From: an uncultured Chlorobiaceae bacterium | Lineage (GTDB): Bacteria; Bacteroidota; Chlorobiia; Chlorobiales; Chlorobiaceae | Direction of reading: 5' to 3' | Assembly: GCA_903874585.1 (NCBI GenBank) | Contig: CAIQSY010000125.1 | Coordinates: 1-14,591 of the forward strand | Length of the DNA stretch: 14,591 nucleotides | Part shown: positions 8,401 through 14,490 of the stretch, piece after piece | Layout of the letters: each line of letters begins with the position of its first letter | Numbering within the stretch: the stretch's first letter is position 1 | Notes under the pieces: generated by a model | What the model was told of the DNA's origin: nothing | The model's input: only the letters and a program-made list of their open reading frames with translations | The model's database searches: none | Program-made: the position numbers and the translations under genes

Positions 8401-9112
8401 AGATTGCAGAGGTGTCGGCATACGCTGCGCGGCATTCGTTGTCAATCGCTGCACAATCCTTGTCGGTGATGTCGGGGATGATATCAATGTTGATGCCAGT
8501 GCCGGCATGGAGGCTTTGCAAAAACGCCATCAACGTCTCGGGCGATTGCTTATGGCGCACCATCAGCGTAAGCAGCGGCGCGGACTCGCAGAAAAAGTGG
8601 GTTCGCCAGAAATCATCCACAATGTTGCGAAGCAGCTCGCTTTGATCCGTTACCAGCTCGGTATCGTAGAGCGAACCGCTCTCAAAGGCGTGATCCTGCA
8701 GCGCGCGCAATGCAAAGCCGTGAATGGTAAAAATTGCAGCCGTATCAAACGCACCAAGCGCCCGCTCAAGCAAATCGCGAACACGAAGCAGATCGCCATC
8801 AAGCGCACGCTCATAAAGGGCTAAAAGGAAGTCGTCCGTTGTCGCACGCCCCTCCATCACCTCAAGCGCCTCACGAAGACGCCGCCTTATACGCGCCCGA
8901 AGCTCCTGCGTTGCTGCCTCCGTGTAAGTCACCACAAGAATCTGCTCCGGCAACAACTCCTGCTCAATCAGCAGGCGCAAGTAAAGCGAAGCAATGGCAT
9001 AGGTCTTTCCTGTGCCAGCACTCGCCTCAATGAGGTTGATACCGGATAGTTCGACCGCGATGTGGTTGAGGTGGTGCATTATCTGGTGTTCAGCATCAAT
9101 GCCATCGTTCAT
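5453..9112 (-). CDS. recB: Exodeoxyribonuclease V beta subunit RecB (3'-5' helicase and nuclease)
   Basis: RecB is the 3'-5' motor and only nuclease of RecBCD and loads RecA in well-studied systems. It has 1219 residues, slightly longer than the Escherichia coli protein. The SF1A UvrD-like motifs are in order: Walker A EASAGTGKT (29-37), VTYTEAATQELRARI (61-75), Walker B ALIDEFQDTDP (386-396), GDPKQAIYSFRGAD (417-430), LTHNWRS (449-455), VTVHISKGLEYPVVF (745-759) and LYVALTRAK (812-820). The C-terminal RecB-family nuclease is intact: H982 in FMHGIFE, D1103 in GFMDMVF, D1116 and K1118 in LLDWKS, with the D-x12-D-x-K spacing of the active enzyme. The start is the ATG at 9110-9112, without a clear Shine-Dalgarno; an ATG 11 codons on is possible. 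recD follows with overlap. recC, the third subunit, is not in the window and would be needed for a standard complex. Confidence 0.96.
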   Translation of the reverse strand: MNDGIDAEHQIMHHLNHIAVELSGINLIEASAGTGKTYAIASLYLRLLIEQELLPEQILVVTYTEAATQELRARIRRRLREALEVMEGRATTDDFLLALYERALDGDLLRVRDLLERALGAFDTAAIFTIHGFALRALQDHAFESGSLYDTELVTDQSELLRNIVDDFWRTHFFCESAPLLTLMVRHKQSPETLMAFLQSLHAGTGINIDIIPDITDKDCAAIDNECRAAYADTSAIWQENRAAIIELLTNDNALKRSQESYRADLIEPLFAAMDVLVAGGNPYDLFADFKKFTISEIIALTKAKKPSPEHPLFGSCQLLHDAVQQRFLALKSELVHFYQQQLPLRKRASNVRFFDDLLNDLYHALLSPEAGSRLAVLLRDKYRAALIDEFQDTDPVQYEIFRLIYAGSGLPLFLIGDPKQAIYSFRGADIFAYMQAAREVQGERRFTLTHNWRSAPSLLAAFNTLFNNAKRPFVYDDIHYHPLISGKPVEELSPSFSNEAPMQLCFMDSSDAKNGTLTVEGANTFAAKAVAAEIVRLLQSGQSLVGGKPLTAGDIAVIVRTHRQAAIVLHALSECGVAGVMRSDTSIFATLEADEVRTLLSALADPAHEPKVRAALITAMLGRSGNDIAELLDNEERWTEQLRSFRAYHELWQARGVMVMSRELMAKENVRGRLLAAPDASGERKLTNVLHCFELLHNEEHERGIGMEALLAWFSERIGAVDEHEGVEEHQIRLETDEAAVKIVTVHISKGLEYPVVFCPFLWYERKRLRNDVVTFHNNAGRIVRDFGSPEMEQHNAFAAKELLAESLRLLYVALTRAKYRCYLFSTKISEGKSSLNYLFHASDEVRQASNQALALEGEMSAVTATAMAEELQSLANSSNGTIGFRQMQRSAVDDVATLQRPAAIHASEPVLRIFKGDIDISWHVSSFTSFSRHDAAHQPQSAELPDRDEPRTSVRPPTNIANGESIFTFPKGAQAGIFMHGIFEKLNFTSPSDEAIRELVTQGLARYNYKPEWEPHITAMVQNVLKTPLASPDGTFTLGTLKPESWSAELEFFFPLKFINSARLGELLKRHALLPNGIDLAQLAEVLSFKPVKGVVMGFMDMVFEAGGRYYLLDWKSNHLGNSPDDYNQTAMVQAMQQHLYPLQYLLYTVALNRYLALRVKNYRYSTHFGGIIYVFLRGASREHGEERGFFRDRPSEALIEALSTILVEEGGVIHEH
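5471..5478 (-). promoter_or_regulatory. Shine-Dalgarno sequence of recD inside the recB end
   Basis: The minus strand reads AGGGAGGA here, 7 bases before the recD ATG at 5461-5463. It overlaps recB codons for Glu-Gly-Gly and fixes the start of recD. It implies that ribosomes finishing recB restart on recD, keeping the two subunits at matched levels. Confidence 0.75.
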
Positions 9113-9302
9113 AGTGTTTATTCACAAAAAAGTGAAAACTTGATAATGTTATTCTCATGTTTTAAGCAAAAACAACTCTAAAAACAAGAATGAAATCTCA
9201 ATTGACAATGTTCAACAGGTAATTATTTTACTGAACGTTAAACAGAACTGACGTTTTCAACGAACAGTCATCATCCATCATCAACCATCCAACATCAAAA
9301 AA
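9113..9302. other. Divergent promoter region between recB and the SMR-proB pair
   Basis: These 190 bases must serve recB to the left and the exporter-proB unit to the right. Directly upstream of recB lies the small palindrome TTCAC-AAAAAA-GTGAA (9121-9136), which could be an operator or only a weak hairpin. On the right, the stretch from 9268 to the start codon contains no G on the plus strand and is built of CATC-like units, giving an unstructured leader without a Shine-Dalgarno sequence. Confidence 0.5.
9202..9229 (+). promoter_or_regulatory. Possible sigma-70-type promoter of the SMR-proB unit
   Basis: TTGACA at 9202-9207 is a perfect -35 box. TATTTT at 9224-9229, after a 16-base spacer, is a partial -10 box. 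This would put the transcription start near 9236 with a leader of about 65 bases before the exporter gene. The perfect -35 makes it the best candidate in the gap. Confidence 0.4.
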
Positions 9303-9629
9303 ATGCACTGGCTTTACCTCATCATCGCTATTTTGCTTGAAGTTTCTGGCACAACCTGCATGAAACTCTCTGATGGATTCAGCAAACTTGTTCCAACGAT
9401 TTTTGTCTTTATTTTCTATGGGTTGAGCTTTACCTTTGTTTCATTCGCGCTCAAGGTGCTTCCTGTTGCTGTAACCTACGCCATCTGGTCGGGCTTGGGA
9501 ACTGCTGCAATAACAATTATTGGGGTACTCTGGTTCGGCGAACAGCTTAACGCTATTAAACTTATCTCCCTTCTGCTGATTATTATCGGCGTTGCGGGAT
9601 TGCATTTCGGTCAGGAACAGCTTCGTTAA
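9303..9629 (+). CDS. Small multidrug resistance exporter, EmrE/Qac type
   Basis: This is a 108-residue, four-helix inner-membrane protein of the SMR family, which exchanges protons for hydrophobic cations as an antiparallel dimer. The essential membrane-embedded acid is E13 in AILLEVSGTTCMKLSDGF. The drug-binding helix 3 motif TYAIWSGLGTA has Y59 and W62, matching EmrE Y60 and W63, and helix 4 contains IIIGVAGL. The segments EVSGTTCMK, YAIWSGLG and the FGEQL loop point to the EmrE/QacE branch rather than the guanidinium exporter branch (SugE/Gdx). Sequence alone cannot prove the substrate. There is no Shine-Dalgarno sequence; the ATG follows seven A bases. It ends 3 bases before proB, so it is probably the first gene of a two-gene operon. 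Confidence 0.9.
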   Translation: MHWLYLIIAILLEVSGTTCMKLSDGFSKLVPTIFVFIFYGLSFTFVSFALKVLPVAVTYAIWSGLGTAAITIIGVLWFGEQLNAIKLISLLLIIIGVAGLHFGQEQLR

Positions 9630-9632
9630 ACT

Positions 9633-10718
9633 ATGAAACAACTGCATAATCCTCGTTATAAAAAAATTGTTGTCAAGGTTGGCACCAATGTTATTACCGG
9701 CAAAAATGGTGCCCTTGATATGGCGGTGCTCGGAAGCCTTACGGCGCAAATTGCGGTGTTGCAGCAGCAAGGCGTTCAGGTGATTCTCGTCTCGTCGGGG
9801 GCGGTTGGTGCCGGGCGCTCAATTGTAAAGCTGTCGGAGCCTCTGCCGCCGGTTGCTGCGCGGCAGGTGCTTTCGTCAACTGGGCAGATCAAGCTTATCA
9901 GTACGTATAATACGCTATTTGAAGAGCATCAGCAGATTATTGCTCAGATTCTTGTAACCAAAAGCGACTTCAGCGACAGGCTGCACTATCTCAATATGAA
10001 AACGTGCTTTACCTCGCTGTTGCAGCAGAACATTCTTCCGATTGTGAATGAAAATGATGCTGTTTCGGTGACGGAGCTGATGTTTACGGACAATGATGAA
10101 CTCTCCGGTCTTATCGCTTCGATGATGGATGTTGATGGCTACATTATTTTGTCGCATGTGGATGGTTTGTTCGATATGAAGGCGGGCGATGGCAGCATTA
10201 TTCCCGTGATTGATCCCTCAATGAAACATTTCCACCAGTATATCAGTCCAGGAAAATCGGAGTTTGGCAGAGGCGGTATGCTGACCAAATGCCACATTGC
10301 GCACAAGCTTTCGCGGCTCGGCATTACCGTCCATATTGCGAATGGTCGCACGCCCGATATTCTGCTTTCGCTGCTTGGTGGTGAACAAACCGGCACCACT
10401 TTTCTGCCGCAAAAGCCAACGCATGGACCGAAACGGTGGATTGCCACGAGCGAAGGAATGGAGAAGGGCGCTGTAACGGTAAATCAGGGCGCTGTAACGG
10501 CGCTGATGGCTGGTGAACGTGCCAACAGCCTGCTGCCGGTGGGCGTTGTTTCGGTAGATAGCAGCTTTATGAAGGGCGATATTATCAAAATCTGCTCGAT
10601 TGATGGCACAGTGATCGGCTACGGCATGGCGCAGTGCAGCTCCGAAAAAACGCTCTCAATTATGGGGCAGAACAATCAGAAGCCTCTCGTTCATTACGAT
10701 TATTTATTTATTACGTAA
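9633..10718 (+). CDS. proB: Glutamate 5-kinase
   Basis: ProB phosphorylates L-glutamate with ATP, the first step of proline synthesis, in the cytoplasm. It has 361 residues, the usual length of the two-domain form. The N-terminal amino-acid-kinase domain shows KKIVVKVGTNVITG (10-23), VILVSSGAVGAGR (50-62), the substrate loop IVNENDAVS (137-145), and the nucleotide-site segment FGRGGMLTK (211-219). After KRWI (267-270) comes a PUA domain (about 275-352) with GAVTVNQGAVTAL, SLLPVGVVSVDSSFMKGDIIKI and GYGMAQCSS. Most proB genes sit with proA; here the upstream partner is a drug exporter, and no proA is visible in the window. The first methionine is used; an AGGA at 9613-9616 lies rather far upstream, so coupling to the previous gene is likely. 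Confidence 0.95.
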   Translation: MKQLHNPRYKKIVVKVGTNVITGKNGALDMAVLGSLTAQIAVLQQQGVQVILVSSGAVGAGRSIVKLSEPLPPVAARQVLSSTGQIKLISTYNTLFEEHQQIIAQILVTKSDFSDRLHYLNMKTCFTSLLQQNILPIVNENDAVSVTELMFTDNDELSGLIASMMDVDGYIILSHVDGLFDMKAGDGSIIPVIDPSMKHFHQYISPGKSEFGRGGMLTKCHIAHKLSRLGITVHIANGRTPDILLSLLGGEQTGTTFLPQKPTHGPKRWIATSEGMEKGAVTVNQGAVTALMAGERANSLLPVGVVSVDSSFMKGDIIKICSIDGTVIGYGMAQCSSEKTLSIMGQNNQKPLVHYDYLFIT

Positions 10719-10730
10719 CTGTCTAAATTA

Positions 10731-10760
10731 GGATTTATAGGATGAGAGGATTTGCGGGAT
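10731..10760 (+). repeat. Short direct repeat GGATTTRYRGGAT, two copies
   Basis: GGATTTATAGGAT at 10731-10743 and GGATTTGCGGGAT at 10748-10760 match in 11 of 13 positions, with a period of 17 bases. It starts 12 bases after the proB stop. I recall similar GGATTT-GGAT strings as dispersed intergenic repeats in many environmental bacteria, but no search was possible. Confidence 0.5.
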
Positions 10761-10769
10761 TTTTGGTTT

Positions 10770-10796
10770 GTCATTCCCGCGAAAGCGGGAATCCAG
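10770..10796 (+). repeat. REP-like palindromic element, copy 1
   Basis: The core ATTCCCGC-GAAA-GCGGGAAT forms a perfect 8-bp stem with a GAAA (GNRA-type) loop, flanked by GTC on the left and CCAG on the right. It differs from copy 2 at 11023-11049 by one loop base over 27 positions and is in the same orientation. It lies about 50 bases past proB and may protect or end the proB transcript, but has no U-run. Such palindromes are usually spread by REP-associated transposases, and none is present here. Confidence 0.75.
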
Positions 10797-10897
10797 TAAG
10801 TAAAATTCAGGCTTGTGCAGGGGTTCCTTGCGGGATGTAGATGAGGAATAGATTAATGAGTTAATACAAGCGTTGTGGCTCATTGTGGTTTCTAATG

Positions 10898-10926
10898 AAG
10901 CTCAAAAAGGGCTGAGGTTTGAGCTT
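10898..10926. repeat. Intergenic hairpin
   Basis: AAGCTCAAA (10898-10906) and TTTGAGCTT (10918-10926) are perfect 9-base complements around an 11-base loop. No U-run follows. It could be a remnant of a mobile repeat lying between the two REP-like copies. Confidence 0.4.
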
Positions 10927-11022
10927 GAATGATGAAACGTATGCGCTTAAAAATTGATGATTATGATGGATTCAAATGGAACTGTGAGATTGCGTTGATG
11001 AAATTTTGTAATTTTATTGATC

Positions 11023-11049
11023 GTCATTCCCGCGAATGCGGGAATCCAG
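11023..11049 (+). repeat. REP-like palindromic element, copy 2
   Basis: Same 27-base unit as 10770-10796, with loop GAAT in place of GAAA. The stem ATTCCCGC/GCGGGAAT is intact. It is the last recognisably host-like sequence before the AT-rich block. Confidence 0.75.
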
Positions 11050-11154
11050 ATTTGGTGATTTAGTATTTTTTATGATGATGATAATGCCTTTGTATAAAAA
11101 TTATTGTTCTTATCCCTCAAATTAGGAGGTATAAAATAATAACTATACACAAAC

Positions 11155-11164
11155 GTTGGCGGTA
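11155..11164 (+). repeat. Left half of a flanking inverted repeat (possible integron core site)
   Basis: GTTGGCGGTA here is the exact reverse complement of TACCGCCAAC at 13001-13010. The pair brackets the ATPase gene, 26 bases before its ATG and 1 base after its stop. A GTT-starting core whose complement ends in AAC is the arrangement of the R' and R'' boxes of integron cassettes, where the cassette's own first bases complement its end. The match to the strict GTTRRRY consensus is incomplete. Confidence 0.5.
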
Positions 11165-11190
11165 ATTAAAACGCGCATTGTGCAAGAACA

Positions 11191-12999
11191 ATGAAACAAA
11201 TTAAATCAATATCAATAGAGAATGTAAAAGGAATAAGTAAGGAAAAGTTTGACCTTTTTCTTGCACCTAATATGCCCAATTTTCTTGTAGCGCCCAATGG
11301 ATTTGGGAAAAGCTCTTTTGCAACTGGATTAAACTCATTAAATCGAGATAGACTAAAACTTTCAGATGAAAATTACCACGAAAAGATATCGACGAATGAC
11401 CCAATGATTGAATTTGAAGTGGTTAATAATGATAATTCTGTTTCTTCTCTTATAGCGACTAAAGACCAAAATGATATTAAAAAAGTCTTTGATGTTTTTG
11501 TAATTAATAATCAATTAAAACCTGACGCAAACTATAGAAATATTCATGGAAAACCTATTACAAGTCCTAGTCTAGAAGTTGCAGATATTTACATTTTTGA
11601 AGACATTCCTGAAAAAGTCTCTTTTAACTATACAGTGACTGCATTTAGAAATACTATTGCAGATACCAAGCGAATTTGGTTTGATATTACAGATTACCTA
11701 GATAATCAGTTATTAATAACTAAGTTATCGGAACTGGATATAATAGAAAAGTGTAAACTTAAAAAGGAGAAAAGTCAAATTGAGAGATTTATAAATATAG
11801 TAAAGTCACTTAATGTTACAACAGAAAATATTCTGTCAGAAATAAACTCTACGCATATTAATATAATAGATTCGGAACATTTAAACTCAATTCTAGATGT
11901 TATAGAGAAATATGGGAGATGTTCCAGAGGTGAAGCTCTAATTATAGCAATCCAAATAGAGTGTCTTTATAATGCAGATAAAGAGCAATTTATTAAAATT
12001 GTTAAGTATTATAAATATTGTATTGCTACGAAAAATGCAATCGGTATTTTTAAGTCATTTCAAACTAAATGGAAAGGAATTGAACCTAAGGAAATCAATA
12101 TTTATAAAAAGAAAAATGGTAAACGTGAATTAGTAAAAAAACATTTTGGAATTCAATTTCCAAGAGCTACTGATATTTCTAATGGAGAAAGAGATGTTGT
12201 GTCGTTTGTGGCTATGCTTTTGAAAGCTCGTTATCAATTTGGGAGAAAACCTTTTTTATTGGTGATTGACGAAGTTTTTGATTACTTAGATGATGCAAAT
12301 TTATTAGCTGTTCAGTTTTATATTAATCAATTCATTGAATACTATAAAGGTAAAAGTTTAGCCTTCTTTCCAATAATATTGACACATCTTAATCCTCATT
12401 ACTTTAAGAATTATTTTTTTTCAAACCAGAAAGTTCATTACCTAAATAAATGGAAAGGGAGTGTAAATAGAAAGATTGAAAATATTGTAATATCAAGGAA
12501 TAACACATTAGACAGCTCTTATGCAGATAACATTAGTGGGTATTTTCTACATTACAATCCAAAAAACATCGATTTGAAAACCGAAATGGAAAATGAGTTC
12601 ACGGCACAAAGTTTAGGTGCATTGAACCACACATTACATAAATCATATGATTTTATTACCGAATGCAATACATCTTTGGAAAACTATGTAAAAGGGAAAA
12701 GGAATTATGACCCTTTAGCAGTTTGTATATCACTTCGAATAAAAATGGAAAAATATGTTTATGGCAGACTTTCAAGTTCAATATTACAAAATGAATTTAT
12801 ACAAACTAAAATGACAGTTAATAAACTCAACTTTGCACGAGATAATGATAACGTTGAGATACCAGAGGTATTTTATCTTTTGGGTACTTTGCATAATGAG
12901 ATACTTCATATTCGAAGAAATCATGATAATTCAAGTCCAATCTATTTAAAACTAAATAATAGTACAATTAGAAAAATGATTAAAGAAGTGACAAAATAA
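11191..12999 (+). CDS. ABC/SMC-type AAA ATPase, probable defence or DNA-processing protein
   Basis: I recognise the fold but not the exact family. The 602 residues start MKQIKSISIENVKGI, a RecF/SMC-like first strand. Walker A is APNGFGKSS (34-42). A helical insertion of Lys/Glu-rich segments (about 150-300) lies where SMC-type proteins carry their coiled coil but is too short for a long one. The ABC signature is ISNGERDVVSF (329-339), Walker B LLVIDEVFDYLDD (356-368; E361 is the likely catalytic acid), and the H-loop candidate H399 in ILTHL. The C-terminal 140 residues are a separate helical region with LRIKMEKY (515-522) and LHNEILHIRRN (567-577), recalling the R..E and N..H pattern at the end of AAA_13/PrrC-like ATPases, though weakly. 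Codons are AT-rich, unlike the left neighbours. No Shine-Dalgarno sequence precedes the ATG. Cassette-like ends and an adjacent methyltransferase suggest phage defence. Confidence 0.8.
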   Translation: MKQIKSISIENVKGISKEKFDLFLAPNMPNFLVAPNGFGKSSFATGLNSLNRDRLKLSDENYHEKISTNDPMIEFEVVNNDNSVSSLIATKDQNDIKKVFDVFVINNQLKPDANYRNIHGKPITSPSLEVADIYIFEDIPEKVSFNYTVTAFRNTIADTKRIWFDITDYLDNQLLITKLSELDIIEKCKLKKEKSQIERFINIVKSLNVTTENILSEINSTHINIIDSEHLNSILDVIEKYGRCSRGEALIIAIQIECLYNADKEQFIKIVKYYKYCIATKNAIGIFKSFQTKWKGIEPKEINIYKKKNGKRELVKKHFGIQFPRATDISNGERDVVSFVAMLLKARYQFGRKPFLLVIDEVFDYLDDANLLAVQFYINQFIEYYKGKSLAFFPIILTHLNPHYFKNYFFSNQKVHYLNKWKGSVNRKIENIVISRNNTLDSSYADNISGYFLHYNPKNIDLKTEMENEFTAQSLGALNHTLHKSYDFITECNTSLENYVKGKRNYDPLAVCISLRIKMEKYVYGRLSSSILQNEFIQTKMTVNKLNFARDNDNVEIPEVFYLLGTLHNEILHIRRNHDNSSPIYLKLNNSTIRKMIKEVTK

Positions 13000-13002
13000 C
13001 TA

Positions 13003-13135
13003 CCGCCAACACATGGTATAGTGCATGCGAGTTTCAGCGGTTTGCGAGCGTTTGTGACTCGTGAAAAAGGTTTGTGTAAATTGATAGGGAATAGCTTCGT
13101 AATCCCGCACGACACCATACCGTCATCCGTTATTT
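13003..13135 (+). repeat. attC-like imperfect palindrome downstream of the ATPase gene
   Basis: The element starts with CCGCCAAC (13003-13010) immediately after the ATPase stop and ends with GTTATTT (13129-13135). Between them, 13013-13029 and 13106-13123 form an imperfect stem: ATGGTAT pairs with ATACCGT (one wobble), GTG with CAC and TGCG with CGCA, interrupted by an unpaired A at 13112 and two A/C mismatches. An inner CGAG/CTCG hairpin (13045-13048 and 13058-13061) lies in the large loop. The length of about 130 bases, terminal AAC and GTT triplets, imperfect stem and extrahelical base are the features of integron attC sites. I found no promoter or gene in the interval up to 13203. An alternative is a dispersed Bacteroidota/Chlorobi intergenic hairpin of unknown origin. 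Confidence 0.55.
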
Positions 13136-13203
13136 CTATATGCAATAAAATCCAACAACTAATATCCTAAATTGTGTAGCATACGAAGCAAAGAAAAGTA
13201 AAT

Positions 13204-14490
13204 ATGGATAAAACTAAACATACAATCATAAACGGAGATAGCCGACAAATGAATGAACTTCAAGATGAAAGTGTTCATTTGATTGTTACATCTCCACCAT
13301 ATTGGCAACTAAAAGATTACGGAATTGAAAATCAAATTGGATTTCATGATGATTATGGAACCTATATAAATCATCTCAATCTTACATGGCAAGAATGTTA
13401 CCGTGTATTGCATAAAGGGTGCAGACTTTGCATCAATATCGGCGACCAATTTGCACGTTCCACCTATTATGGACGATATAAAATTATTCCTATTCATAGT
13501 GAAATCATCAAATTTTGTGAAATAATTGGCTTTGATTTTATGGGTCAAATTATCTGGCAAAAAACAACAACAATGAATACATCGGGTGGGGCTAGTATTA
13601 TGGGAAGTTACCCAAATCCAAGAAATGGAATTGTAAAATTAGACTTTGAATATATTTTATTGTTTAAAAAACAAGGGACATCACCAAAACCAACAAAAGA
13701 ACAGAAAGATAATTCGATAATGACTAATGAAGAATGGAATACCTATTTTAATGGTCATTGGTATTTTTCAGGAGCAAAGCAAGATAAACATTTAGCAATG
13801 TTTCCCGAAGAATTGCCTCGCCGCTTAATAAAAATGTTCTCTTTTCCTGGTGAAACTGTTTTTGACCCATTTATGGGAAGTGGAACAACTGCCTTAGCAG
13901 CACGTAATCTCAACAGAAATTCAATTGGCTATGAAATAAATCCACAGTTTATTCCAATTATTAAAAATAAAATCGGGATGGATGATGTTTTTATGAAAGT
14001 GGAAACTTCAGCAATAAAACAACCTGAAATTACAATTGATTTTAACGAATGTGTTAATAGGTTACCGTATCAGTTTATTGATACTCACAAATTAGATAAG
14101 AAAATTGATGTTAAGAAAATTCAATATGGCTCAAAGATAGATGCTGAAAGCACAGGTAAACGTGAAGATTTTTTTTCAGTCAAAGAAATAATTAGCCCTG
14201 AATTGTTAAAGTTAAACAATGGGCTTATTGTTAGACTAATAGGTATAAAGCAAAACCCAAAAATAAATGGACTGGCAACAAATTTTCTATTTAATAAAGT
14301 GCGGGGAAAAAAGGTTTTTTTAAGATATGATGAAATAAAGCATGATAAAGAAAATAACTTAATGGTTTATCTCTATTTAGAAAATAAAACATTCATTAAT
14401 GCACATTTGCTTAAAGAAAATTTAGTTTTGGTAGATAATTCCATTGATTTTAAATACAAGTCAAAATTTAATTCATTAACTAATGCTTAG
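13204..14490 (+). CDS. Beta-class DNA methyltransferase (probably N4-cytosine) with a C-terminal SNase-like domain
   Basis: This is a 428-residue S-adenosylmethionine-dependent DNA methyltransferase of the N6_N4_Mtase family. The catalytic motif IV TSPPYW (29-34) comes before the cofactor motif I FDPFMGSGTTALAARNLNRNSIGYEINPQF (220-249), the order that defines the beta class. SPPY rather than DPPY suggests N4-cytosine methylation, a rule with exceptions. Residues 125-200 are the likely target-recognition region. After the catalytic domain (to about 260) there is a linker, then 337-412 resembles a staphylococcal-nuclease fold: NGLIVRLIGI, GLATNFLFNKVRGKKVFLRYDEIKHDKENNLMVYLYL, FINAHLLKENLVLVD. 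The nuclease acids and second arginine appear replaced (K349 where Asp is usual, N385 where Arg is usual), so it should be inactive. An ORF overlaps the end by 8 bases. The target sequence cannot be read from the protein. Confidence 0.88.
   Translation: MDKTKHTIINGDSRQMNELQDESVHLIVTSPPYWQLKDYGIENQIGFHDDYGTYINHLNLTWQECYRVLHKGCRLCINIGDQFARSTYYGRYKIIPIHSEIIKFCEIIGFDFMGQIIWQKTTTMNTSGGASIMGSYPNPRNGIVKLDFEYILLFKKQGTSPKPTKEQKDNSIMTNEEWNTYFNGHWYFSGAKQDKHLAMFPEELPRRLIKMFSFPGETVFDPFMGSGTTALAARNLNRNSIGYEINPQFIPIIKNKIGMDDVFMKVETSAIKQPEITIDFNECVNRLPYQFIDTHKLDKKIDVKKIQYGSKIDAESTGKREDFFSVKEIISPELLKLNNGLIVRLIGIKQNPKINGLATNFLFNKVRGKKVFLRYDEIKHDKENNLMVYLYLENKTFINAHLLKENLVLVDNSIDFKYKSKFNSLTNA

Larger units (their letters stand above)
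10719..11190. other. Repeat-rich non-coding boundary between proB and the AT-rich block
   Basis: I see no gene in these 472 bases. From left to right they hold a short tandem repeat (10731-10760), a REP-like palindrome (10770-10796), a hairpin (10898-10926), a second near-identical REP-like palindrome (11023-11049), a TATGATGATGATAATG stretch, an orphan AGGAGGT (11124-11130) with no start codon after it, and GTTGGCGGTA (11155-11164), whose exact complement lies beyond the next gene. Base composition falls clearly towards AT from about 11050. This looks like the junction where foreign DNA joined the chromosome. Confidence 0.6.

Noticed and set aside
8150..8824. Plus-strand ORF of 224 residues
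   Set aside because: Also antisense to recB, with no domain pattern; recB has intact motifs on both sides of this span.
10770..11049. CRISPR array
   Set aside because: Only two copies of a 27-base palindrome, 226 bases apart, with no regular spacing and no cas genes.
11124..11130. Shine-Dalgarno-like AGGAGGT
   Set aside because: No start codon follows at a useful distance (stops come first), so it does not serve a gene I can see; it may be a remnant of the interrupted region.
11091..11155. A second attC-like palindrome on the left side of the ATPase cassette
   Set aside because: Only a short TTTGTATA versus TATACACAAA pairing is visible, with no AAC-ending box on its left; too weak to call.
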